Assembly (NCBI GenBank): GCA_947579605.1
Contig: OX388314.1
Coordinates: 8,990,001 to 9,054,000, forward strand
Length of the DNA stretch: 64,000 bases
Direction: 5' to 3'
Source: Athripsodes cinereus
Lineage: Eukaryota; Arthropoda; Insecta; Trichoptera; Leptoceridae
Numbering within the stretch: position 1 is the stretch's first letter; every line of letters begins with the position of its first letter. Both the position numbers and the translations under genes were made by a program. Shown piece after piece: positions 44,692-54,830 of the stretch. Under the pieces are notes generated by a model. The model was not told where the DNA came from. It made no database searches and worked only from the letters and a program-made list of their open reading frames with translations.

Positions 44692-44982
44692 TTTTAAATA
44701 CCCAAGTACGTTTTACTTATTTAAATGTTTAAACCACTAACTTTATGTAGGTTCATTATCTTTTACACTATTTATTCAATTATAACTTGTATTAGGATGT
44801 ACATTAGGTATTCACATGACGTTAGCTTGATGATGATAGCGCAAGCTCATGAAAGCCTGATTGCTTTCAATTAAGTCACCGTGAACATTTAATTTACAAG
44901 CGTTTTATTAAAAAAAACTAATTTAGTTTGAAATCGTTTAATATTTCTAACACATTTTACGGAAACAAATAGAAAATTTACA

Positions 44983-45281
44983 TTGATATAATGAAAACAA
45001 AATTGTTTTAAGGTTTTACTATGATTTATTTGTAAAATAAGTTACCAGGTTTCGAGCTACGGGGTCATTGTCAAACTATTTTGACAATGACCTCGTAGGT
45101 CGAAACCTGGTAACCTATTTAACAAATAAATCATTGTAAAACCAAAAAACAATTTTGTTTGTTAAATAAGTTACCAGGTTTCGACCTACGAGGTCATTAA
45201 ATCATAGTAAAACCTAAAAACAATTTTGTTTTCATTATATCAATATAATGGTGTTTAACAAAATCAACGTCGACTCAATCA
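44983..45281. mobile_element. Foldback element with 12-bp target duplication
   Basis: Outer arms (TTGATATAATGAAAACAAAATTG and its reverse near 45215-45245) and inner 35-bp arms (45041-45075 with 45080-45114, 33 of 35 paired) make the element almost entirely self-complementary. AGAAAATTTACA flanks it at 44971-44982 and 45282-45293, and the empty site is seen at 24735. The inner arm contains ATGACCTCGTAGGTCGAAAC, which resembles the stem II and GAAA part of a hammerhead ribozyme of Penelope-like elements. Confidence 0.75.
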
Positions 45282-45293
45282 AGAAAATTTACA

Positions 45294-46671
45294 CTTTTTA
45301 ATACGTATGGGCAAACTCTATGAACGAAGGTTTTCAATACTTCAAAAACCGGTCAACTGTTTGTGTTAGGAAGTTGTTGCTTTCTCCCACAATAAAGTGT
45401 TTTATTTATAATGAGTTTTATTTATAAGGTATTACGAGTGTCATGTAAAAGGCAGGTGTTTAAAAAATAAAGACATTTAATTTCAGCAGTGAGGTTTGTC
45501 ACCCATCATGAATGTGTTATTTTTTGTTGGCATGTGAGAAAACACACGCTTGTATGTTTACTGCATGTGGCTGGTCTACTGGCTACCCTAGCTGTGGGAT
45601 ATTCTGTGATGGGAAAATAGAAGTGTAGTAAGCAGTGAGTATGCAAATATGGAACAACATCTTGACAAGTGACTTTATTGCGACTTTCAATAGTTCGGGT
45701 TGGCCATATTTAACCAAATCGACAACATGTTAATATTCGAAGTAGATGTTCATTAATTGGATGTATTAACAATTATTCATCTATTCTATTCTTCTCAAGA
45801 CCATCCACTCGTTTGCGAGTGATTTAGGCCAATATGGAACAAAAGGTTTCTAATAATGTTTTATGTAATAAAAAATTAATCAAATATTTCATAACAAAAT
45901 AACCTTTAATAAAAAGATGGGATAGTTATTATTAATAGTGAAATTGTGACAATTCGATGCACCGCACAGCTGTTGTTTACCATATAATATGTAGCTACCT
46001 TTTGCATTTCAATAATAAAGTGGCTCAAAAAGTATAATATTTTAATTATTTGCCATGAGGAATCTAATAATACATTTAAATATCTACTGATTTAAGTGCT
46101 TGTTAAAATTGTACACTAAGGGAATATGTAATGCATCCCTCTATGTACACTAAGGGAATATGTAATGCATCCTTCTATATATAAATTCTGATCTTTCATA
46201 TTTTGGGCACTCGAAAAATATATGATCCAAAGATTCTTCATTACTGCAACATCACCCGTAATCAGGGGAGGGGAAAACTCCAATTCTTGCTACAATTATC
46301 CATCATCTTCTTTCTCGTCATCTCCACTTGACTTATATAATAGATTTACATTTAGCAATAAAAACAATTGTATCAAATGTTCACATTATATAATTTTATT
46401 TCACGTGATATTTAATTTCAATACAATTTTGCAGAAATTATTTTATTACAATAATTGTGCACTAGTCAATTCCATAATTTCAGATGTCAAATAAATAAAA
46501 ATTTCAACAAAATAATATTATTAATGTAGGTATGTTTAATAATTATTTATGACTATCATGCAGACACATTATGATTTAATTACAATTAAAATATTGTAAA
46601 AAATAATAACACTCATTACGAAATATTTGTTAAATAAGATGTTTCTCTTCAGCGTACGTCATTGTTTCAAT
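45294..46671 (+). repeat. 3' part of the duplicated unit after copy F
   Basis: Collinear with the corresponding parts of the D and E units, including the dispersed element (45430-45605), the CGAGTG tag (near 45805) and the TATGTAATGCATCC pair. No gene seen. Confidence 0.7.
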
Positions 46672-47879
46672 TTATTTGTACAAAGTATAAGCCGCGGCGT
46701 AAGGGTATGAGGCGTATGTGTATGGACTGTATGCACTGTAAGCGCTGTAGGCATATGAAGGAGCGTAAGCTAAAGGAGCACTGTAGGCGTATGGGACCAC
46801 ATCGTCAACGTTGTATACAACTGGAGCGACCAATGCTTGGGGCTTAGCGTAAGCGAAGCACAGCATAGCGGCGAACAAGAACTGAAAACAAAATAAAAGT
46901 ATAAAAATACCCACTTTGGTGACAATAAATACTTACATACAGTGGTGACCATAAGTATGTAAACGGTTAACAGAATATATGAAAATGATCAATAGCGGTT
47001 TTTTTCTTTTTGTGAGGACAACAAAAGAATAATTTTATATTAAAATGTTAAAAGAATTACTTCAATATTTACAAAATAAATTAAAAAAAGAGAATTTCTA
47101 CCATTAAAGGGTATCTCAAATGGACTTTAATGACCCATTAATTTTGATGGTTGATATAAACCACCATGAAATGGTAAAAAACCGATGACTCATCCATGAA
47201 AATAATAGAATTTTAATGAGAATAATGCAAGTGACACATTTCAATTTTAATGAATAAGTGCATTAAAAACCTAACTTTCCTAGGAATTTTAACAAATGTC
47301 TAAGCGTTTCCATACTTATGGGCACTATTGGCTTTCTGTTTTCATATTTGATTTTAAGTCATTGAATAATAATCATAATACTGACAATTGGAAATCATAA
47401 TAGGATAAAGGTAATGTATTTTGAAAAATTAATATTTCAAAAGCAGAATCTTTTTACAGAAAAAATAATTAAAACTGTTTTCGCAGCCTTTAATACATAA
47501 ATCGATAATTTGGCACATTGGAATTATATTCACTTTTTACCGACACGAGACTCAAAATAGTTTTGTTAAGCTATGTAGTTATCAGAGTTCACAAATGTTG
47601 TAATTTTTCAAAATAAATTTATTAACAAACTATTAAGTGTCCAAAAACTAATGTGCAAAAAGTCCGTTCATACATCCTTCTCAACAGAATGGTTGTGGGC
47701 GTGGCACTTTATCACATCAGAAAACTTATGTAGTACACTCATTACACTATATACAAAATTTTACATATGTTTCAAATAGTAGGTACATTTATTTAGGGAA
47801 AATAAATAAGATTACGTTATTTCAAAATTAAAGATTAATGCAAAAATAAATAAAAACATCTACTTACCAACTTCAACAT
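46672..47879 (-). CDS. Cuticle-type secreted Tyr/Ala-rich protein
   Basis: Exon 1 (47868-47879) is only ATG TTG AAG TTG (MLKL), followed by GTAAGT. Exon 2 (46672-46881) follows a TTTTCAG acceptor after an intron of 986 bp (phase 0). The 73-residue product has a signal peptide (MLKLFLFAAMLCFAYA) interrupted by the intron after residue 4, the usual design of insect cuticle genes. The mature part is about 57 residues of Tyr, Ala, Ser and Pro with YAYSAP and YSAYSAY repeats, ending TLYK. Such proteins are laid down in exoskeleton; no chitin-binding Rebers-Riddiford motif is visible. It is convergent with the defensin units. This is the only copy of the three with its first exon and promoter. Confidence 0.85.
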
Positions 47880-47955
47880 TTTGTTGTCTTTGGTATAGGC
47901 GTACAGAGCGTTGAAAATATGATATGATTATGATATAGATGAGGAAACAATAAGC

Positions 47956-47966
47956 GTTTATATAGC
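47956..47966 (-). promoter_or_regulatory. TATA box of the 46.7-kb cuticle gene
   Basis: Minus-strand CTATATAAACG lies about 80 bp upstream of the exon 1 ATG. No equivalent is present at the 26-kb and 35-kb cuticle exons. Confidence 0.7.
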
Positions 47967-47999
47967 AGGTACGATATGGTCATCTTCCAAACTATGACG

Positions 48000-50040
48000 T
48001 GCATGTATCTTTTCATCGATCGTCAACAATCTGAAAGATCTGAAACCTGAAACCTATATCTGAAAAGCAGCAACAAATTGTAAAAGCTTATATCAATTTC
48101 TAATTTTTTTGTTGAAAGCTAAAGCTTTCTTAACATTGAAAAAATTGAACTAGTACGAACAACAAACTCTTCTTGAACTCATTTCAGCTACAACATTTTT
48201 TTTTTCATTTATGGATATCACCAAATAAAGCGCATTTTCAAGGTACTACCTTGGTGAATATGCCTTAAAAAAAGCAATATGAAGACTACACCACTACGTT
48301 CGTAAAGCATTTTGGCTAAAATTTGACTAAATACATACAGATAGACGTAGATGATAATATAAATAGTTAGGCAATCCACCCAATGGAATAATTTGTGCCA
48401 TCCTGTTTCGTTGTATTAAAACCTAGCTACAGAAGTGATAAGAATAGTCTAGTTTTACAAATCAGGTTTTATTATCGGTTATAGCAGTGTTTCCCACGAG
48501 GATGCGACTAAACCAAGTGGCGAAATAAAACAAGAAAGGCAGACCCCACCACCGTGTGGGACTTTTGGTGCCCAAGAAGTTTTGTAAAAAAATCATAGAT
48601 TTGGAGCCGTTTCAAAAAAAAATTATCGTAGTACTGAAATTGTTTATGATTTTTCAATACCTATTTCAATCTATTCTTCCCAAGACTATCTACTCGTTTG
48701 CGAGTGATTTAGATTTAATCAATACCAAGATGTGCCATTACATGTCACACAAATCTATTTTTGCAGAATACAGGATTGTCCACATTGCTGCAAAGAAGAC
48801 ACCACAGCTGGCTCAGTATCTTTGAGCCAGCTGTCAAGACCTCCAAAAAGATGGAAAGGTAGCTGGTCCTCAGTGTCACAAGAAAGAACAACTTCCGAAG
48901 CAACAGATCGATGATCTGCTACAAGAGGTAGAAGAAGAAGTTATTTCATTCATATCATATTGAAGTCATTATTTCATATTTCTCAACCACTGAAGTGTCC
49001 ACGGTATTACGTAACCTCAATATTTGTTTGTGACTTGCTTCTTATTAGGATCATTGTCTTTGTTACATACATACATATAATATTATAATTATTATTAATA
49101 CATGACATTGTAATGTTAAACGGCAACCTTCACAGTGGTCTCTAATCGACTAAGTATTCAAATTTCATCATACTTAAAAACAATTAAACAGTTAGAAGTC
49201 TGATGTTTCCGGAATCATCACTAATTTATTGCTCACATGATCTTCAAAAATTTGCAAGTCTTAATCTTATGCACTCCAACATAGAATAAGTTTGCTCATC
49301 GTCCATAGTTAGTTCATAAAAGTGTTCGGTCTAACTATACAGTCTGATCTCCAGTTAGGTTTTCGGGTCAGATTCCTATCGCTGTTGAACTATTTCACCT
49401 TTCCGACACGATAATATTGATTATTGTGAGTGTATTTAAGATGTATTGAAAACTTCGTTTTCAAAATTTAATTCCATAATATTGTACAACTAACAATTCG
49501 TCTTCTTGTTCAGATGATTGTGCGATAGAACAAGCTGTAGGTGCATCCATGTTTTGCTTTTGTTTCCATATATTCATTTTTCTGACTAATTGTTCTTTTA
49601 CATCATATACAAAGACTACTGAATACTCATTATAAGGAATCATGAATCTGTAATGAGTAGAAAAATAGAGCTATTTGTTAAGAATCTATTACTTTTACTA
49701 AAGAGGCTTTGTTCTGCAATTAAATAGTTTATGGATGGGTTGATATAAATTTGCCTCAGAAGTAGATAAGGTTGAAGGTGTTTACTCTTAAAGTTTAATA
49801 TTAACACTTTTCTTATAGCTTTTAATACACGATAATTATACTATATTATGAATATTTGACAATTAGTCAAAAACGAATTTTTAATAAATTTATCAAAAAG
49901 TAACATTATTTAGTTTTCAGAAAATTAGATATGCCAATTTCAGTTCCATAAAGGTCACTGGTTTCAAAATGTCAACGTTATTCTTAACATATAGTTTTTA
50001 ACACATGATTAAATAATTATTTCGGCTGTTTAACATTTTA
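48000..50040. other. Intergenic with scattered repeat fragments
   Basis: No supported gene. Contains a repeat at about 48525-48590 (AGGCAGACCCCACCACCGTG, related to 57030-57065), a CGAGTG hairpin tag near 48690 and a perfect 11-bp stem hairpin at 48805-48833. Confidence 0.5.
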
Positions 50041-50050
50041 TTTGTTCAAT

Positions 50051-50140
50051 CCTTTACACGAGACTTGTCTCTATAACCCTCCTTTACACGAGACTTGTCT
50101 CTATAACCCTCCTTTACACGAGACTTGTCTCTATAAGGAG
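50051..50140. repeat. Three perfect 30-bp tandem repeats
   Basis: The unit CCTTTACACGAGACTTGTCT plus CTATAACCCT occurs at 50051, 50081 and 50111; the last one ends in AAGGAGG. Each unit contains the small hairpin GAGAC-TT-GTCTC. An A-rich tail at about 50200-50237 follows, which suggests the repeats lie in the 3' region of a retrotransposon. Confidence 0.85.
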
Positions 50141-50237
50141 GATGTTTAGATTTAAGTGTTATCAAATAGTCTATGTATTGTAATGTCTGTATAATTATTG
50201 TTAAATAAAATAAAATAAAAAAATAAAAAAAAAAAAT
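50141..50237 (+). mobile_element. Retrotransposon 3' end with A-rich tail
   Basis: The sequence TCTATGTATTGTAATGTCTG leads into TAAATAAAATAAAATA and a poly-A run, the usual end of a non-LTR element on the plus strand. Confidence 0.6.
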
Positions 50238-50369
50238 GGCGTAACTGCCTTACTTCGTGGAATCGAATGAAAGATAAATTCAAAATATATTATATAGAAC
50301 GAAATTTTTTGAATGAGAGTCTCAAAATTTCATTCTATCTTTTATTTTGTCACTCTTAGAAAGCAAATG

Positions 50370-50540
50370 ATCCATCCGAATGACAAAATGCAACAGAAGC
50401 CTGAAGAGAAATGGCTGAAATGAAAAGAAAAGATGAAGATAACAAACGGAACTGAAGAATGTACAACCTCAGGACGAGAAGAGTCAAACCCAGCAAATTC
50501 AAGTGGAAATAAGTCACAATGTCAGGAAAAGCAAGAATAC
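50370..50540 (+). repeat. Decayed LINE C-terminal fragment
   Basis: Plus-strand translation resembles the element at 20930-21212 (compare MTKCNRSLKRNG with TQCNRILGRNG, and the VQPQDEKSQ region with VYNLRTKRV), with several stops. Confidence 0.6.
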
Positions 50541-51589
50541 AGATAATCAAATCCTTTCAGTCAAATTCTTTTATTAGTCATAAAATTATTAAAAATAAAA
50601 ATTACTGTAGCAATTACCTCAGGAATAATCTCGACGCGATTTAAACCTAACTTGTTAGGTTAAAATCGTGTCCTCATCCTCGAATAAGTGTAGGTACATA
50701 CTTAAAATTTCTTATTATAGTGTTCAAATGTATTCACGGGTACCAAATTTGCCTCATCTTAGATTGGAGAACTAGAAACTAATTCGATAAATTAGTAGAG
50801 GTCCAATCGAATTGTGAGTCTTAAAATAAGTATTGGTTCCAAGATTTCTTTTGTTATGAATATGGGTAGAGTGGCCAATTTTTACGATAATTTACAGTGA
50901 AACAACAATATTGTATATGTGTCATGGAGTAAATGGGCATTATATCTTCTGTTCATATTGAATATGGAATATATGAGAGAATTAGTAATACTTTCTTGTA
51001 ATATTATATTGGTTGAAAACGTATAATGAAGTAAAATTTTTGATTGATGGGATAGAAAAGTATACATATCTTCCGGGAAAACATGTTTAAGCTTTTATCA
51101 AACATGTCAAATAAATGTCCCCCCAGCTCAAAAGTACTGAATTTCATGCTACTTAAATTTTCTTATTGTTATTTATATTATTTACTTGACAGGAAGTCTT
51201 CAGACTTCTGCTCTATCCGGGTGGTCGGTGGGTCCTTCAATGTATTATTTACTTGATTTCTTTTTTCATCATTCCAGTATTCCATCAACACAAAAAAACC
51301 AAATGGTATACTTATATATGTATACTAATATTTGTATAAAAATAAAGAAAAAGATTTTTATTCGTTAAACAGATTTATATTTACACATTTTGGATTGCAA
51401 ATGTAAAAATATAATTATAAAATAAATATGGCACATAAAAAAACTTTTAAGAAAGCAAAAACATAGCGTTTTTTCGTTATTTTGATTTGATAATACAAAT
51501 GTCAGTAATAAACAGAATCATGACAGTTGTTATGTAGATCACTGTGTCTTATTAGTTTGCATGTTTTTTTTTCAAGTATTTCATTTCGT

Positions 51590-53102
51590 TTACAAATATG
51601 TATAAGCTGCGTATGGTGAATATCCGTAGGCTGAATAAGCATATGGGGTGTAAGCGGAATAAGCACTGTAGGCTGCAGGGGCGCTGTATGCAACTGGAGC
51701 AGTGTAAGCCAAAGGTGAGCCGTAACCAGTTACGTATGTGGCAGGTTTAGCGTAGGCGAAAGCCAAGAGGGCAGCGAAAAAGAACTGAAATAAGAAAACA
51801 ATCAATTAGCAGAATGTCATAATATTTTTGTCACATACTCTTTATTAACAGCTGTTGATTAGTTATCAATAACGTAATTCTTGAGTGACTTCAATTGATA
51901 AATCCTAAAAATGACACGTGCCTTAACAAGCCAAAAATTATAGCTTTTAGGAATTATTTCTGGACAAAAATATAACATTTATGTCAAATAGCACGAAGAT
52001 ACTTAAAATGAATTTCAAAACATTTTTTTTGTTGACGAAAATATAGCTTGTTAATTGGAAATTTCAGGAAATATTTAATGATATGATAAAGATGAAATCA
52101 CACAACAACAATTTTCAAATATTTCATGTCAGTAATCAAAATACCTCACCTCGAGGTTGACAATGGTTTTCTGTTTGTGAAAATCGAAATGAATTATTAA
52201 AATATATTTATTAAAATTAATAACATATTTCAAAATGATATAAAAATATGTTAGTGACATAATTATGTCAAATATATTCCATAAATATTATCTTTACTCG
52301 GTATATATTTATCAAACATAATATATTTGAAATGTCATATCGCAAAATTGCTTTCTATTATAACATTATCAATCATTATTGTTTTACGAAAACAAAATCG
52401 AAATAATAAATCTACATAAGTACATATTACTCTCTACAAGAGTTGTTTGTTCATTTATTTGACATTCTGACGTCATTTAGCCGTTAAAAAACTAAAGAAA
52501 AAGTAGACAAGGAATATTCCTTTAAATTTTGCATTGTAACTGAATAATCCGTGAATCTTTAATGTATTTTTACAAACATGTTAAAAATATTTTATAATAA
52601 AATTGAAAGGAACGAAATTATTGTAAAATATGTTAAACAAATTTTCCTAAACAATCGTTTTGTCTGTTTTAATAAACATAATATTTAAATGAAACATTAT
52701 TTAAATATTCTTTATATTCTAAATTTCAATCATCCCGCGTGTAGACTTCGAAAGCCTTCCATTAATCGTCAGTTAGGCAAATAATTTAAACTTGTTACAC
52801 ATTTCTGTCAGAAAATATAATGAATATTAAACATAGCTGTTTTTGTTAATAAACATTGAGTTTTATTTCAAAATCTTATAATTATCGTAGACTGAAGAGA
52901 TTGAAATTATTCGTAGAAATAAATTATTGTTACAAAATTTCACATTTATACGTAGATATTCTAACAAAATAAACCGAAAAAAACAATGTAAAAATAATAA
53001 TTGTAATTAGTACGAACGATATTAATTAGTATCAAAATCGCAAATTAAATTGATTAAAATATAATGAATGCCTGTTTGAATGTTACCCACCAATTTGAAC
53101 AT
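51590..53102 (-). CDS. Second cuticle-type Tyr/Ala-rich protein
   Basis: Exon 1 (53091-53102) encodes MFKL and is followed by a GTGGGT donor. Exon 2 (51590-51784) follows a TTATTTCAG acceptor across an intron of 1306 bp (phase 0). The product is 68 residues: a signal peptide (MFKLFFFAALLAFAYA), then a mature chain starting KPATYVTGYGSPLAY with AYSAPAAYSAYSAY-type repeats and ending AAYTYL. The design and exon layout match the 46.7-kb gene, but the sequence is clearly diverged, so this is an older paralogue outside the tandem units. It has no close duplicate in the window. A structural exoskeleton role is inferred from composition. Confidence 0.83.
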
Positions 53103-53179
53103 TGTTATAGATTTAGTTTTAGTTTATCACTCGAGATATTCACAGAACTGTTTGATGTCGCAATAGGATCTGCTTTGTC

Positions 53180-53189
53180 TTTATATACC
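53180..53189 (-). promoter_or_regulatory. TATA box of the 51.6-kb cuticle gene
   Basis: Minus-strand GGTATATAAAG is about 80 bp upstream of the MFKL exon, the same spacing as in the 46.7-kb gene. Confidence 0.65.
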
Positions 53190-53879
53190 AAACTCAATCT
53201 TGATCAAAACCCCAACACGGGCTATGTGACGAAAACATCCATCTTTATTGATTATTGTAATATGAAAAAAAAACATAACAATAATATTGTCCTTGTTACT
53301 TGTTTGTACTTTTGAATTGTACATGTATGTATACATCTAAATATACAATTATACGTTACCTATACAGTTGAATATATTTAGATGTTATAAACAGTAAGCC
53401 TCGCGGATTTGTTGTCAATCAAAAATCGTAAATAGTGAAACTTGTAGATACTTACAAAATGTAGTTGTCGTTCGTTTTATGACTGAATAACTTTGGTATT
53501 TTAGTATCTTGTTTTTGGTAATAATTCATATTGCTTTGTCCGATTCAGTGTTATTATTGTTAACAATGCGAAGCTCCACCCAATGTTATTGTCACGATTT
53601 TTTACATTAATCGTTAATTTATTTAAAAAAAACTTTAAAAATCAACTCAGGACAAATAAAAAGGTAAGTATGATGGTAGAATCTTGTTCTCTTATGTGGA
53701 AATTTCAAATTTAATCCCACTATCGATGTGCTTCGGTTTCATAAAATATCTTTTGTTTAGTCTGATAATATGCAAAAGTGTATCTGGTTTCAACAAAATG
53801 CCAGTTTCTACCCAATTGTACCCCATTCAACTGAATGTGTGAAGATTTCCAGTAGTATTAGAAATTACTAGTACTATGC

Positions 53880-54045
53880 CATCACGGTATATCCTACGAG
53901 TGAGGTAGCCAGCAGATCAGCTGCATGGTATAAACTTGCAAGATCTAATCTCCGTGCCAAAAAAAATAAGACAGTCAGGATGAGTGGCAAACCTCATCGC
54001 TGAATTCAAGATGTAATATGTCTTTACTTTTTCCAACACCTGTTC
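53880..54045 (-). repeat. Dispersed element, minus copy
   Basis: Starts CATCACGGTATATCC, continues with GTAGCCAGCAGATCAGCTGCATG and CTCATCGCTGAATTC, and ends near CACCTGTTCTTTACTTACAGG. This copy retains more of the element than those in the defensin introns. Confidence 0.7.
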
Positions 54046-54084
54046 TTTACTTACAGGATAATGTTGAAATAGCTTTATATTTCG

Positions 54085-54345
54085 GATATTTCAGGAGTCC
54101 AAGGACTCCTATTTATCCGTTTAGGTGACAATTATTAATATTTGAACTCTCTGTAGTCTAATACCACTATGCCAGTGTTGGCATCTCCGATCCTACCACG
54201 TCAGTGGGCGGGGGACCCGGCAGACGTAGCAGATCCCATCAGGATACTTACAGGATAACTTTATTTCTCGGATATTGCAGGAGTCCAAGGACTCCTATTT
54301 ATATATTTATTTATTTATACTTACAGGATACTCGAAAACTTAGGA
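54085..54345. repeat. Direct repeats with an 18-bp near-palindrome
   Basis: AGGAGTCCAAGGACTCCT occurs twice (near 54092 and 54281), each within a longer repeated context CTTTAT(A/T)TTC-GGATATT. A decayed third copy is near 61075. The block between contains a GC-rich patch (GTGGGCGGGGGACCCGG). Confidence 0.6.
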
Positions 54346-54830
54346 AATATCATTTCTAAAATTTGGTCCGGTTGATGAAAAGGTTGGCTACCCATGTACT
54401 ATACTAAACTCTCACGCCGTGTTTCATGTGGGGTAGGCAGAGAGAACGGAACGCCATCTATCCTTACATATTTCTTTCGCTTCTTCTACATTCATACAGT
54501 TTCTCATGCACGCACGTCGATTACTCTTACTCAACACACGGCTGTCTTTAAGAATTGATTCACGTGAATTTATGATGCAATAAATGAAAATATCAAGCCA
54601 CGTAGTTCTTGGACCTCCGCGCTACCTTACACCCCTTCTTTCAGACAAGTATATCCTCTTTATCATTCTTTCTTCGTTCATTTGTTCAACATCTCCAAAC
54701 CATCGTAACTTATTTACGCGCATTCTGTCCACAACACTCTTCTTGCATCTAAATATAGATAAAATAAATACCTATACAAAACATACCACCTTTTTCGCTG
54801 AATGATTTTTTTCCTGTAGGTTTTATCTTA
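54345..54830. repeat. Decayed transposable-element sequence
   Basis: GC-richer than its surroundings, with segments such as GTTTCATGTGGGGTAGGCAG and CATGCACGCACGTCG of repeat character. The open frame at 54584-54805 has no recognisable domain. Confidence 0.35.

Noticed and set aside
48556..48825. 89-codon frame (MGLLVPKKFC start)
   Set aside because: It runs through dispersed repeats (the ACCCCACCACCGTG motif and the CGAGTG tag); no domain or splice support.
50051..50140. CRISPR-like array
   Set aside because: The repeats are directly contiguous with no spacers, and the genome is eukaryotic.
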